Shown piece after piece: positions 1 through 8,800 of a stretch of 21,645 bases of DNA. Numbering within the stretch: the stretch's first letter is position 1; the number at the start of each line of letters is the position of its first letter. A program made the position numbers and the translations under genes. The notes under the pieces were generated by a model. That model was not told the origin of the DNA. It ran no database searches and saw nothing but the letters and a program-made list of their open reading frames with translations. Source of the stretch: CP2-2F sp034436235 (lineage in GTDB: Bacteria > Chloroflexota > Anaerolineae > Aggregatilineales > UBA2796); the NCBI GenBank assembly GCA_034436235.1, contig DAOTWB010000182.1, forward strand, positions 1 through 21,645. The letters run 5' to 3'.

Positions 1-1270
1 AGATCGTAGCGTCGTCAAATGATGGACTGTCTTTGACGTAAGCTATGAGCGCGCTTTTACGCCATTCCACACTGTTGAAGTACAAGCCTTGCGCGCGTAC
101 TATGCCGATTCCATCAGCTAAACTCAGAGCATTTAGAGCGATCCAGAAGATCGCCGTGAGCGGTAGAACATACGCTATGAGCTTGCGTTTTTTCGGAATG
201 ACCTTGAAGAGAATGTATCCGCTGCAGAGTAGAAAGATTAACAGCGGCATTGCACTCGGTGAGAGCAGTCTCTGATTCAGAGCATTAAAAGCCGTCGTCA
301 CCGAAGAGACGATCATGAACGCCGTGTATAGCACGCTGAGCAATGCCGTTAGCAGCAGCCCTTCGGGCTGTGCGGCAAGCCTTCGGCGAAATGCGCGCCA
401 GTGAACGCGGACAAGCACAGCTACCGCTGCGAGCAGAAGCATCATAATTGCAGCAAACAAGATATTCTGGTAGCCATACAGCGTGAGAAGCCAGCCGACT
501 AGCGTGCCGACCGTCTGTGCGAGACTGAGTTCAAGCGTGGCGAGCGCAGGCGGACGAGGACCGAAAGGCATGCCTGTGAGAGCGAAATTCCGCGCCGCCC
601 ATAGTCCAAGCGGTAGTAGAGCAACAACTGCATAAAGTGCAATGCTCAGACCGATTTTCAGCAGCGCATCGCGCCGACGCCAATGGAAAATTATCAAAAA
701 CAGCGCGACAATGCCGACGACTGCTATGCCTGTATAGCGCGTCAGGCAGAGCAGCGCTGCGATCAGCGCCGCTACGATCAGGCGCGCCATGCTCAGCTGC
801 TCTGTGTATCTGTTGATCGCTACCAGCAGACACAGACTGAGTGTGATAAAAGGTAGCTCACTAAATGCGTAGAGCGCCATATCGAACACAGGGAAATACA
901 CTGCTGTAGATATTGCGCCAAGTGCAGCCATAGCCAGACTGCCTGTGTAATGCTTGATCAATGCGGCTGATAGTCCAATAGCTGCAGGATACAACACGAT
1001 GTTGAGCAGTCGCGCCGCTTCGTCATACGTCACTGAGAAAAGCTGCTTGATGGTTGCGATTAAGAGTGGATACAGCGGCGGCCAGTCTGGAATTGGCGAT
1101 CCATCGAAAGATACCGGTCCGATGCCGCGAACAATGCCTTGCGCCATTGTGATGTAGGCAACGCTATCTTCAGAGATGCCGATGCCGAACGGCGCAGTCG
1201 CATATGCAACCAACATCGGCGCGATCAGGCAAGCGATGACGATCAGCGCGTATGAAATTTTTTTGGTCAT
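1..1270 (-). CDS. GT39/PMT-like integral membrane glycosyltransferase, partial (C-terminus beyond window)
   Basis: Reading the minus strand from the ATG at 1270-1268 gives about 423 residues with no stop, so the gene runs off the left edge and its end is unseen. It starts MTKKISYALIVIACL and has many hydrophobic segments. The first outside loop carries an acidic motif (ISEDSVAYITMAQ) followed by a Trp-Pro-Pro-Leu-Tyr-Pro stretch. That arrangement is typical of the GT39/ArnT/PMT superfamily, which moves sugars from polyprenyl-phosphate donors to acceptors outside the membrane. An AGGAAAG ribosome site lies 5-6 bases before the ATG. The gene is divergent from the DUF2892 gene. It could be one of the many uncharacterised Chloroflexi relatives; donor and acceptor cannot be read from sequence. 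The family call is from motif and topology, without an alignment. Confidence 0.75.
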   Translation of the reverse strand, partial: MTKKISYALIVIACLIAPMLVAYATAPFGIGISEDSVAYITMAQGIVRGIGPVSFDGSPIPDWPPLYPLLIATIKQLFSVTYDEAARLLNIVLYPAAIGLSAALIKHYTGSLAMAALGAISTAVYFPVFDMALYAFSELPFITLSLCLLVAINRYTEQLSMARLIVAALIAALLCLTRYTGIAVVGIVALFLIIFHWRRRDALLKIGLSIALYAVVALLPLGLWAARNFALTGMPFGPRPPALATLELSLAQTVGTLVGWLLTLYGYQNILFAAIMMLLLAAVAVLVRVHWRAFRRRLAAQPEGLLLTALLSVLYTAFMIVSSVTTAFNALNQRLLSPSAMPLLIFLLCSGYILFKVIPKKRKLIAYVLPLTAIFWIALNALSLADGIGIVRAQGLYFNSVEWRKSALIAYVKDSPSFDDATI

Positions 1271-1333
1271 TCCAACTTTCCTGCAAAAGATATGCACGGC
1301 ATGATCGTAACCAGCGGCAAACGGCTGCGCAAC

Positions 1334-1362
1334 TTCGCAGACATGCCTTGCGCAAGTAAGAT
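1334..1362 (+). promoter_or_regulatory. Possible sigma70-like promoter for the DUF2892 gene
   Basis: TTCGCA at 1334-1339 and TAAGAT at 1357-1362 are 17 bases apart. Each matches the sigma70 consensus at 4 of 6 positions, about 60 bases before the DUF2892 start. The spacer contains the perfect palindrome CTTGCGCAAG (1347-1356), which could be an operator or a chance GC-rich palindrome. This is a weak call with no transcript evidence. Confidence 0.25.
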
Positions 1363-1422
1363 TCGGCGTGCCTGTGCGTTCTATGCCAGCGAACACAAAC
1401 GAGCAGAGCGAGGAGTTGAGCT

Positions 1423-1635
1423 ATGAAGCGCAACGTTGGCAATGTGGATCGGATTGTGCGTTTGATTCTAGGTGTCGCGGCGATTGGCGTAGGCATCGCT
1501 GCGCAAGGCGTCGGGCTGATCGTCGGCGCAGTGGTCGGCGCGATGTTGATCGGCACAGCGCTGACCGGTCGCTGCCTTGCTTATGTGCCACTAGGCATCA
1601 ATACCTGCAGCGCCAAAGAGCGCGGACAAGCCTGA
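1423..1635 (+). CDS. DUF2892 family small inner-membrane protein
   Basis: A 70-residue protein beginning MKRNVGNVDRIVRLILG, which is the hallmark N-terminus of DUF2892, the membrane part also found in YgaP-type proteins. Two short hydrophobic stretches rich in Gly/Ala/Val/Ile (about residues 13-30 and 31-47) should form a membrane hairpin. They are followed by a GRCLAYVPLGINTC segment with two cysteines, as expected of the family. GAGGAG sits about 9 bases before the ATG, giving a strong start. The length is normal for stand-alone members. No molecular function is established; YgaP relatives combine this domain with a rhodanese domain, but none is present here. It is divergent from the glycosyltransferase and lies just upstream of the DUF512 gene, with a hairpin in between. 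Confidence 0.85.
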   Translation: MKRNVGNVDRIVRLILGVAAIGVGIAAQGVGLIVGAVVGAMLIGTALTGRCLAYVPLGINTCSAKERGQA

Positions 1636-1652
1636 GCATCGCCTACAAGCCT

Positions 1653-1681
1653 AGCGCGGTCGTCAGCATGGCGACCGCGCT
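1653..1681 (+). terminator. Perfect 10-bp hairpin after the DUF2892 gene (terminator-like, no T-run)
   Basis: AGCGCGGTCG (1653-1662) and CGACCGCGCT (1672-1681) are perfectly complementary around a 9-base loop, 17 bases after the DUF2892 stop. No T-run follows, so it is an imperfect intrinsic terminator or a processing/attenuation hairpin. Its position argues that translation of the next gene does not begin at the ATG at 1684. Confidence 0.5.
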
Positions 1682-1761
1682 GCATGTCGCTTTGCCAAAC
1701 TTGCCGTCGCTGCGCTAGAGTCTGCGCAAAAGCCTACCAACAGGATACAAACGCAATCGTG

Positions 1762-3189
1762 ATGATCCGAGAGAAAGTCGCACAGCCTGTCGGCGTGGTC
1801 AAGTCTGTGCAGTCGAACAGCGCTGCCGCTGCCTTAGGCGTTCAGCCCAACGACGAGCTGCTGGCAGTCAACGGTCAGCCGTGCCAAGACGTGATTGATG
1901 TGCAATATTACAGCGCTGAAGAATGGCTTGAGCTGCGCATTCGGCGCGACGGACGCGAGTTCACGCTCTCAGGCGAGCGGCGTTACGATCAGCCGCTCGG
2001 CATTGAATTCACACATCCGACTTTCGATACGGACATTCGCCGTTGCAACAACCTGTGCGAGTTCTGCTTTGTGCTGCAGATGGCGCCGCGCATGCGCCGC
2101 ACGCTCTACATCAAGGATGATGACTACCGCTACTCGTTCCTGTTCGGACACTTCGTCACGCTCACCAACTTGAGCGAGCGCGATTGGCAGCGCATCATCG
2201 AGCAGCATCTCAGTCCGCTGTACGTCTCGGTCCACGCCACTGATCTCGAATTGCGCCGCCGCTGCCTGCGCAATCCAAGCGCGCCTGATATCATGGCGCA
2301 ACTGCGCGAGCTGGCAGAACACAACTTCGAAATTCACACGCAATTGGTCATCACGCCGAACGTGAACGACGGCGAGCATATGGCGCGCAGCGTCCATGAT
2401 CTCGCCTCACTTTATCCAAATGTGCGCAGCGTCAGCGTCGTGCCGGTCGGCTTGACCAAATATCATCGCTACGGCTTGACGACCAACTCGCTCGATCATG
2501 CGAACGCTGTGCTGGATGCCTGCGAAGCGTGGCAACGCGCATTCCGCGCGCAATTCGGCGTCGGCTTCGTATATCCGACCGACGAGTGGTATCTGCTCAC
2601 AGGGCGTCCGCTGCCGCAGCTGGCTGAGTACGATGGTCTAGCGCTGCACGAGAACGGTCTGGGCATGGTGCGCAGCTTTTTGGATGAGTGGAGTCAAGTG
2701 CGCTGTCAGGAAGTGCCGCACTTGCGCGCTGAGCAGCTGCGCGCCAAACGGCTGACGCTTGTGACGGCTGCGCTCTTCGCGCCGACTCTGCAAATGGCAG
2801 CCGCTGAGCTGGCTGCTGAGAGCGCGCTCGACCTGCGCGTGCAAGCGATCATCAACACGCGGCTCGGCGAGAGCATCACAGTGGCAGGTCTGCTGACGGC
2901 ATCGGATGTGATTGAGCAACTCCTGCCGCTCAAAGCAGCGAATGCGCTCGGCGACCTAGTGATATTGCCGCGCATCATGTTCGATCATCCTGAAGGCATC
3001 GCGTTGGACGATCAATCGCCGTTGGATGTGGCGCGCGCGCTGAATGTGCCTGTCGCGCTCGCCGATTGCATGGGCGACGTGCTTGACGCCGCGCAGGGTC
3101 TCAATAAGCTCACATTCTCGCCGCACCTCTCGCCTGCCGAGGTTCCAATTGTGCGCAAAGGCGGCTGGGCGGTCGAAAAATACCTGTGA
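1762..3189 (+). CDS. PDZ / radical SAM-like / DUF512 protein
   Basis: About 475 residues from the ATG at 1762 (GTG at 1759 is also possible). The frame is open back to an ATG at 1684, but that site abuts a hairpin, has no ribosome site, and the extension is not family-like. Residues about 5-60 form a PDZ domain (GVVKSVQSNSAAAALGVQPNDELLAVNG). A CNNLCEFCF motif (C95, C99, C102) gives the CX3CX2C cluster ligands of a radical-SAM-like Fe-S core. It is followed by the typical LYIKDDDYRYSFLFGHFVTLTN block, an LSPLYVSVHATD strand, and the C-terminal DUF512 region (GDLVILPRIMF...LDDQSP). Relatives occur in Clostridia, Chloroflexi and Cyanobacteria as putative Fe-S oxidoreductases of unknown substrate. 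The stop codon touches that of the convergent kinase gene. The family call is firm; the function is unknown. Confidence 0.9.
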   Translation: MIREKVAQPVGVVKSVQSNSAAAALGVQPNDELLAVNGQPCQDVIDVQYYSAEEWLELRIRRDGREFTLSGERRYDQPLGIEFTHPTFDTDIRRCNNLCEFCFVLQMAPRMRRTLYIKDDDYRYSFLFGHFVTLTNLSERDWQRIIEQHLSPLYVSVHATDLELRRRCLRNPSAPDIMAQLRELAEHNFEIHTQLVITPNVNDGEHMARSVHDLASLYPNVRSVSVVPVGLTKYHRYGLTTNSLDHANAVLDACEAWQRAFRAQFGVGFVYPTDEWYLLTGRPLPQLAEYDGLALHENGLGMVRSFLDEWSQVRCQEVPHLRAEQLRAKRLTLVTAALFAPTLQMAAAELAAESALDLRVQAIINTRLGESITVAGLLTASDVIEQLLPLKAANALGDLVILPRIMFDHPEGIALDDQSPLDVARALNVPVALADCMGDVLDAAQGLNKLTFSPHLSPAEVPIVRKGGWAVEKYL

Positions 3190-3960
3190 TCAGACGGGCG
3201 GCCACGGGTAATTCGGACCGGGACCTGGACGCGGATACTCGCGGCGCTGCAACAGCTTGCGCAGACGCGCCAGCAGCGCGTTGATCTCTGCCTCAGAGAG
3301 CAGCTCGTTCAGCGCGTAGCGCAACGGCTCCATCGGCGACTCAATCTCGCAATACAGCCGCTCTAAATCTGCCAGCAAATCTTCTGGAATGGGCTCACCT
3401 GCGAAGTCCCAGATGACCGTGCGCAGCTTCGGCGCGACGTGAAAGCCGATGCCGTGATCAATGCCCCACAAATGACCGTCTTCGCTCACGATGCAGTGTC
3501 CGCCTTTGCGGTCAGCGTTGTTGATCACATAGTCAAAAGCCACCATCTTCATCAGCGGCTGACGGAAAGTTTCATCCAGCGTGAAGTAGTTGATCTCAGG
3601 ATTGTGCGCGATGTAAAGCTGCACTGAGCCGAAGCCGCGCAATCCATCGCGCAGGACGGTCGGCGGCACGATCTGCCAACCCAGCGCTTGTGAGACGAGA
3701 AATGCAGCGTACTCACGGCGGCAGAGCGTGCCATTTGGAAAATCCCAGAGCGGACGCTCGCCGCGCTGTGGCTTGTAGACGGCTAGGAGCAGCTGCGGCG
3801 CTTCAGGCTCGCTGAGCGCAAGCCGCACGAGGAATGTGCTGTTCGAACTCCAGCGCAGCACGCCTTGCTGCGCCTCGCGCATCTCGCCCGTCGCGAGCCA
3901 GCGCAGGACGCGCGGCACATCTTGCGGTCGGCACACACGGTTGACTTCCGCATCGAGCAT
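3190..3960 (-). CDS. SCO1664 family PI3/4-kinase-like protein
   Basis: 256 residues from the ATG at 3960; an upstream in-frame TTG at 3981 is possible. The AGGAG site inside that extension, 9 bases before the ATG, favours the shorter form. The sequence has the SCO1664 family signature: a nucleotide-binding-like VYKPQRGERPLWDFPNGTL block, RREYAAFLVSQALGW and VPPTVLRDG. The kinase-like catalytic loop is DYVINNADRKGGH and the metal-binding segment is GIDHGIGFH, as in PI3/4-kinase and HipA folds. KLRTVIWDF follows. Protein or small-molecule kinase activity is plausible but unproven for this family. It is last in a minus-strand operon with DUF3090 and a histidine phosphatase, the same gene set and order I recall from Actinobacteria (SCO1662-SCO1664 region). 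The protein ends with a proline-rich tail. Confidence 0.9.
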   Translation of the reverse strand: MLDAEVNRVCRPQDVPRVLRWLATGEMREAQQGVLRWSSNSTFLVRLALSEPEAPQLLLAVYKPQRGERPLWDFPNGTLCRREYAAFLVSQALGWQIVPPTVLRDGLRGFGSVQLYIAHNPEINYFTLDETFRQPLMKMVAFDYVINNADRKGGHCIVSEDGHLWGIDHGIGFHVAPKLRTVIWDFAGEPIPEDLLADLERLYCEIESPMEPLRYALNELLSEAEINALLARLRKLLQRREYPRPGPGPNYPWPPV

Positions 3961-3972
3961 TTGACCACACTC

Positions 3973-3989
3973 CTGCCGCAAGGCGGCAG
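3973..3989 (-). promoter_or_regulatory. Hairpin abutting the SCO1664-family ribosome site
   Basis: On the minus strand CTGCCGC and GCGGCAG pair perfectly over a 3-base loop. The last bases of the 3' arm run directly into the AGGAG ribosome-binding site for the start at 3960. It lies in the 51-base gap after the DUF3090 stop. The structure could tune translation of the kinase relative to its operon partners or act in mRNA processing. Only the inverted repeat is seen; regulation is inferred. Confidence 0.4.
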
Positions 3990-4011
3990 CTCACCAATCC
4001 TCGTTTCACGG

Positions 4012-4512
4012 TCACGTCCAATAGTTCAGCACACGCCCATTGTGCGCAGGATTAGGTCGCCCTTGCTTGACCACGTCCAAAGCGCGCAAACTGAGCGCGC
4101 GCATTTGCGTGCGCGTTATCCACAGACGCACGACGGAAGGTGAAACGCGACTTGGATCCTGCCCTTCTTGCAAGACGACCAGCTCTTCCGCCACGACCAG
4201 CACGCGGTCGCGCTCTTCGTTGTAGCCGAGTCCAATGCGCGAGACGCGGAACAGCGCCTCAATCGGATCGCGCAATTCCATATCCATGCGCGACATATCG
4301 GGCATATCATTGCTCAGGCTCAGATTGCGCTTGAGTTCGTCGAGCATATCGCGCGATGTCTCGCCGATGGCGATCGCCTGTTCTTTTTCAATGATCAGCG
4401 AGAGCAGTCGCCCTTGCCCGCCTGCCTGCAAATAGAAGACGCGCCGCCCCTTCGGTCCGACCGTGCCAATCGTGATGAAGTCGACGGAATCCAGCTCTAT
4501 CTCAAGACCCAT
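4012..4512 (-). CDS. DUF3090 family protein
   Basis: 166 residues. The N-terminus (VDFITIGTVGPKGRRVFYLQA...IIEKEQA) and the middle (EALFRVSRIGLGYNEERDRVLVVAEEL) match DUF3090, a family of unknown function that nearly always sits beside the histidine phosphatase and SCO1664 genes. The start ATG is 7 bases after the phosphatase-fusion stop, with a short AGG ribosome site, so the two are translationally coupled. It is a paralogue of the C-terminal half of that upstream protein: both share the GPxGxRVFYLQA core, an IEK/LEKAQA helix and an R[IV]xRIxLxY strand. The C-terminus (VKQGRPNPAHNG) lacks the cysteine-rich, probably zinc-binding tail I recall from actinobacterial members. There is no signal peptide or membrane segment, so it is probably cytoplasmic. 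Confidence 0.9.
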   Translation of the reverse strand: MGLEIELDSVDFITIGTVGPKGRRVFYLQAGGQGRLLSLIIEKEQAIAIGETSRDMLDELKRNLSLSNDMPDMSRMDMELRDPIEALFRVSRIGLGYNEERDRVLVVAEELVVLQEGQDPSRVSPSVVRLWITRTQMRALSLRALDVVKQGRPNPAHNGRVLNYWT

Positions 4513-4519
4513 AGCCTGT

Positions 4520-5560
4520 TCAGTCCCTCGTCATGCGTCCACGTTGCGCCACTTGCCGCGCCTGCCGTGCGAGCGCGACGAGCTGCTCAGGCGTCGCGAT
4601 CAGATGCAGCTGGCGCGGCGCACCTTGCCCTTCACTCAGCAATTCTGTGAGCGTCAGCCGCAGGTGCGATTCATCTGACTCATATTCTAGCGCAATTCGC
4701 CCGATCCGAAACATGATTTTGTCAGGCGCGCTCAGCGCAGGCAGCTCGGCAGGCACTGGCGCAGACTCGCCGAGCTGCGCCTCGATCTGCTCAGCTAACA
4801 GCAGCGCTTGTGCTTTCTCTAGGATGAACGTGATCGGCTCGCTTTGCCCTGCGCCGCGCGCTTGCAAGTAGAAGACGCGCTCGCCTTGCGGTCCGATGGC
4901 GTCGAGCGTCAGCGATGACACGACGAGCTGCTCCAACGCCTCGTCAGCGCTCGCTCTCGCGAGATGGCTTGTCTCGTTGACCTGAACGACGCTTGGACGC
5001 AGAAAACTGAGTCGGATGATGCTGATCGAAGCGGGCGAAATCTCAATGCGCTGGAACAGATCAATGTGCATGCCGAGATAGTGCGCAAGGATCAGCTTGA
5101 TCACGTCGCTGTGCGAGAAAATTGCCACGCGCTGGCGCGGATGCTGCTCGGCGAGCTGCTCAAGCGCGTCCACAGCGCGCATTTGAGCGGCGCGTAAGCT
5201 CTCGCCTTCTGGGAAGCGCGCGCGGCTTGGATTGAGCTGGACGACGCGCCAGAGCTTGCGCTTTGCCAGCTCGCTCAGAGATGCGCCTTGCCATCTGCCG
5301 TAGCGCACCTCGCCAATTGCCTCAGCGAGGACGAGCTTGAGCTGCGGATGATGCGCCAAGACAGCCTGTGCAGTCTCAACGCAACGCTCAAGCGGACTGC
5401 TGTAAGCGGCATCCAACTGTGTCTGCGCCAGACGCTCGCCTAGCGCAGCTGCCTGCGCACGTCCTTCAGCGTTCAGATGCACATCTGGCGTCCAGCCGGC
5501 AAGACGCCCTGTCTTCACAAAGTCGTTCACAGCGTGGCGGATCAGCAAAAATTCGGTCAA
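4520..5560 (-). CDS. Histidine phosphatase (MSMEG_4193-type) fused to a DUF3090-like domain
   Basis: 346 residues, starting at a TTG with AAAGGA 8 bases upstream. Residues 1-200 are a histidine phosphatase / phosphoglycerate-mutase-like domain. They contain the RHA motif (R8, nucleophile H9), SSPLERCVETA (R59), GEVRYGRWQG (E84) and the second catalytic FSHSD (H150). This matches the 'MSMEG_4193 family phosphomutase' group. Residues about 205-346 are unusual: LTLDAIGPQGERVFYLQARG, an ILEKAQALLLAEQIEAQL helix, FRIGRIALEYES and a QVAQRGR end. These align by eye with the DUF3090 protein encoded next. Typical family members stop near 220-240 residues, so this is a phosphatase-DUF3090 fusion. It is first in the operon with DUF3090 and the SCO1664 kinase. 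The substrate is unknown. Confidence 0.88.
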   Translation of the reverse strand: MTEFLLIRHAVNDFVKTGRLAGWTPDVHLNAEGRAQAAALGERLAQTQLDAAYSSPLERCVETAQAVLAHHPQLKLVLAEAIGEVRYGRWQGASLSELAKRKLWRVVQLNPSRARFPEGESLRAAQMRAVDALEQLAEQHPRQRVAIFSHSDVIKLILAHYLGMHIDLFQRIEISPASISIIRLSFLRPSVVQVNETSHLARASADEALEQLVVSSLTLDAIGPQGERVFYLQARGAGQSEPITFILEKAQALLLAEQIEAQLGESAPVPAELPALSAPDKIMFRIGRIALEYESDESHLRLTLTELLSEGQGAPRQLHLIATPEQLVALARQARQVAQRGRMTRD

Positions 5561-5836
5561 GCGTCAGTTCCTTTCGCAGAAACTTGAGCCGATTGTGGCA
5601 TAAAGCCTTGCATTCGGCAACCTGAAGCAAACCAAGTCCAACTTAGGCACAAATTGTCAGGACATTCCGACAAATCTAGCACAAAGTTGAACCGCAAAAA
5701 AAGCGGACTCATGTAAGATCAAGCTAGAGAATACAGCTTGCACGTTTCGCGCACAATGTGCAACGCTCGGCAAGTGATCAAACCGAGTCTATGCTCGTAG
5801 GACGCGCAGGATCAATCTGTTGAAGGAGCGCTGTTT
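5561..5836. promoter_or_regulatory. Divergent 276-bp control region
   Basis: This AT-richer gap separates the phosphatase operon (minus) and the giant surface-protein gene (plus), so it must hold both promoters. It contains the near-palindrome TTGTCAGGACATTCCGACAA (5654-5673), CCGC-A7-GCGG around 5693-5707, a 6-bp inverted repeat CAAGCT/AGCTTG (5720-5740) and another, TTGCAC/GTGCAA (5738-5763). TAAGAT at 5714-5719 is a possible -10, but no convincing -35 lies 17 bases upstream. The ribosome site AAGGAG at 5823-5828 serves the plus gene. No RNA gene or coding stretch is evident. Confidence 0.5.
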
Positions 5837-8800
5837 ATGAAGTTCTCTCAGATCAGAGGGAGCGCGGCACGCGGTCAATCGTTAGTTGAATACACGCTGA
5901 TCGTCGTGCTGGTCGTGATCGCCATCGCGCTGGCACTCACGCTCGTTCCGCTCGAAAACGCTATCAGCAACGTCTTCGATGATGCCATCGCAGGCGTGAT
6001 GAACGGCACGGTCACGCCGCGCAGCACGCTCAGCGAGACCGAGTTCTGGCGCTTGGTGACGGAAGTCGCCTCGATCACGCCGCAGACGCGCATTGCCGCT
6101 ACTAACACTATCCCTGCCGGCGGACAACCGACCAACACGCCGACGCTGGCACCGACCAACACGCCCGCGCCTACCGTGACAGGCACGCCGCCCACGCCGA
6201 CCAGCACGCCAACGCAACGTCCGCCTGCCACGCCTGTTGACACTGAACACAGCTATCCTTTCTACGACTCAGGCGACCGCCTTGGCGTATGGCACATCGG
6301 CTTTTCGAACGTCATCAATCAAACTGCGCTATGGACGGTTGAATACTTCAACAGCCCAACCGATCCCAATTGGTTCCCCGGCATTCCGGCTGCCACAGAG
6401 TACTTGTTCTGGCCTGAAGATATCAATCGGACGTGGTCAGGCGTGCCAAACGGCTCAATTCTCAATCCCGACAATTGGAGCGTCCGCTACACTGCCACCA
6501 TTCCACTGGAAAATTTCCGCTATCAAATTCGCCTGACCTCTAAATCGCTGGCGCGCTTGATCATCAACGGCGTAACGGTAGCGCAGATCACGCAGGACAC
6601 AGGCAGCGTCGAGCGCTCTGTGACGACGGACTATGTTGGCACAGCTGGCACAGCGGATGTGCGCATTGAAATGCGCGATATCGCTGGCGAAGCCTCGATT
6701 GGCGTCACTTTCAACCGCCTTGCCGATCGCGGCACTTGCGATTGGCAGCTGACCAACATACAACCGCATAGTCCGCCTTCGCAGTACACGGACAGTCTTG
6801 GTAGCTACGCGGTCGACTCAGACTGCCATCTGCGGCTGCGCGGCTATATCAGCATCCCTAGTTCTGCCACGCCGCGTCTCGTCTTCTGGGAACGCTGGTC
6901 GCTCGGCACACAGGATACGACCTACGTTGGCATTCGGGATTACGATGATCCTAACGAGCCGTGGGTGTGGGTGGCTGTGAACACTGGCGCCAACAGCAAC
7001 ATGAACTGGAAGCGCCGTGTCTATAACTTGATGAACTTCAGCGGGCGCGATTGGCGCGGCAAGAAGATCGAACTCGCTTTCCGCGTTGAGAGCGTTGATG
7101 CGAACGTCTCAGATGGTTGGTACATTGATGATATCGCTGTTGAGAACGACACAACGCGTCTGTACACCATCGGTTTCTCCGATCCTGCCGATAATCCTGC
7201 TCTCTCGCTGCCGAACTGGCTGAACGAATGCACGTGGCAGCTCACCACCACCAAGAAATACTCAGGCGCCAGCGCCTGGGCGAGCAATCCCGGTACGAAT
7301 TATCAAAACAATGCCGATTGCTCCTTGACGCTGAACGGCTTGGTAGACCTAACTGCTTACTCAATGGCGAGTCCTGAGTCGCTTGAGCTGTCATTCTACA
7401 GCGACGCGACGCTCGCCAGTGTCACTGACCGCGTTGTGGTTGAATGGGCGCCCGAAGGCTCAAGTGCGTGGACAGCCATGCGTCCCTTCGGCTCGACTAA
7501 CAACTACATCGCGCAAGCGACCACAGCGCCATGGCGGCAGGTCTCAATTCGCTTGAACGAGCAGAAAGGCACGCGCTTCCAGCTGCGCTTCCGCCTGATC
7601 AGCGATAATGACGGCAACACGGCTGCCGGCTGGTTCATTGATAACATCGAGCTGCGCGAGCGCGCAGTGAGTGTGCTGGGCATTCCGTTTGACGAGCCGT
7701 TCAACGATACGAACCGTTGGTTGCTAGGCGGTTCATGGGGCTTGACCACAGGCGTAGGTGCGCCGCAGCGCAGCGCGCCTTCGGCGCTCGCCGATAGCCC
7801 AGGCACAGGTGTGCCATACAGCGTACCTTCAGACACAATTGCCGAACTCAATCCGTCCATCAACTTGGTCGGCTCAAACAAGCCTGTGCTGACCTTCTGG
7901 ACGTATTGGCAGGCGTCTAGCGCCAATCTCTACGCAGAAATCTCAACTGATGAGGGCGAGACATGGACGAGCGTCTGGCGCAAGCTCGTCGGCGGCTCAG
8001 GCTATGACGATGTGCCTGTGCAGCTGGCATGGCAGCGCGTCAAAGTCGATCTGTCTGCCTATAACACAAGCGTCATTCGCCTGCGCTTCCGCTTGCAAGC
8101 GCCCGGCGGCATCCCTGACGACGGTTGGTACATTGACGACCTGCGCATCGCTGAAGACGATACAAATGTCTATGCCCTTGCAGCCGGTCCGCTGCTCGAA
8201 TCATTCGAGAATGACGATGCTGTGCTGGAGTGGTTCAACGGCGGCAACTGGCGCATCACTGATGAGCATGGACGCAATAACACCAAGGCATGGTCGGATA
8301 GCCCTGCTTCAAACTACATCAAACCTGGGCGCAGCGTGCTAGAGCCGCGCTATGGCATCGATCTGCGCGGCACGTCCAAACCGACGCTCTACTTCTGGAC
8401 GCGCTTCGATCTCAACACGAATGATCGGTTGCTGGTCGAGGTGTCTCGCGATAACGGCTACACTTGGTCAAATGTGCTTTGGGATAACAGCTCAGCGGCT
8501 GTCTCTGAGTGGGTGAATTTGGGCTGGCATCGCATTCAGGCTGACCTGACGCCGTTCATCCAGACGCAACCGAGCGATCCGCCTGTGCGCATCCGCTTCC
8601 GCTTGCAAGCGCTCAACACAGCGCCTGGCGCGGATGGCTGGTACATTGATGACTTCACGCTCTACGACCGCGCTTTGTTGCCGAATCTCGGGCAGACCTT
8701 CGCCGATCCGTTCAACAGCCTCAGCAACTGGGTGGTAGAAGGCAATTGGACAGTAGTACCTGACCAATTCACAGGCTGGGAATATCAGCCGACAGCCTTT

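Noticed and set aside
1368..1718. 116-residue plus-strand frame overlapping the DUF2892 gene
   Set aside because: Arg/Cys-rich out-of-frame shadow of the DUF2892 gene, with no ribosome site or family resemblance.
5687..5719. TTGAAC ... TAAGAT as a promoter for the giant gene
   Set aside because: The spacer is 21 bases, too long for a standard sigma70 promoter.
6098..6241. Thr/Pro-coding region considered as a tandem DNA repeat array
   Set aside because: The units are degenerate at DNA level with no fixed period; it is low-complexity coding sequence only.
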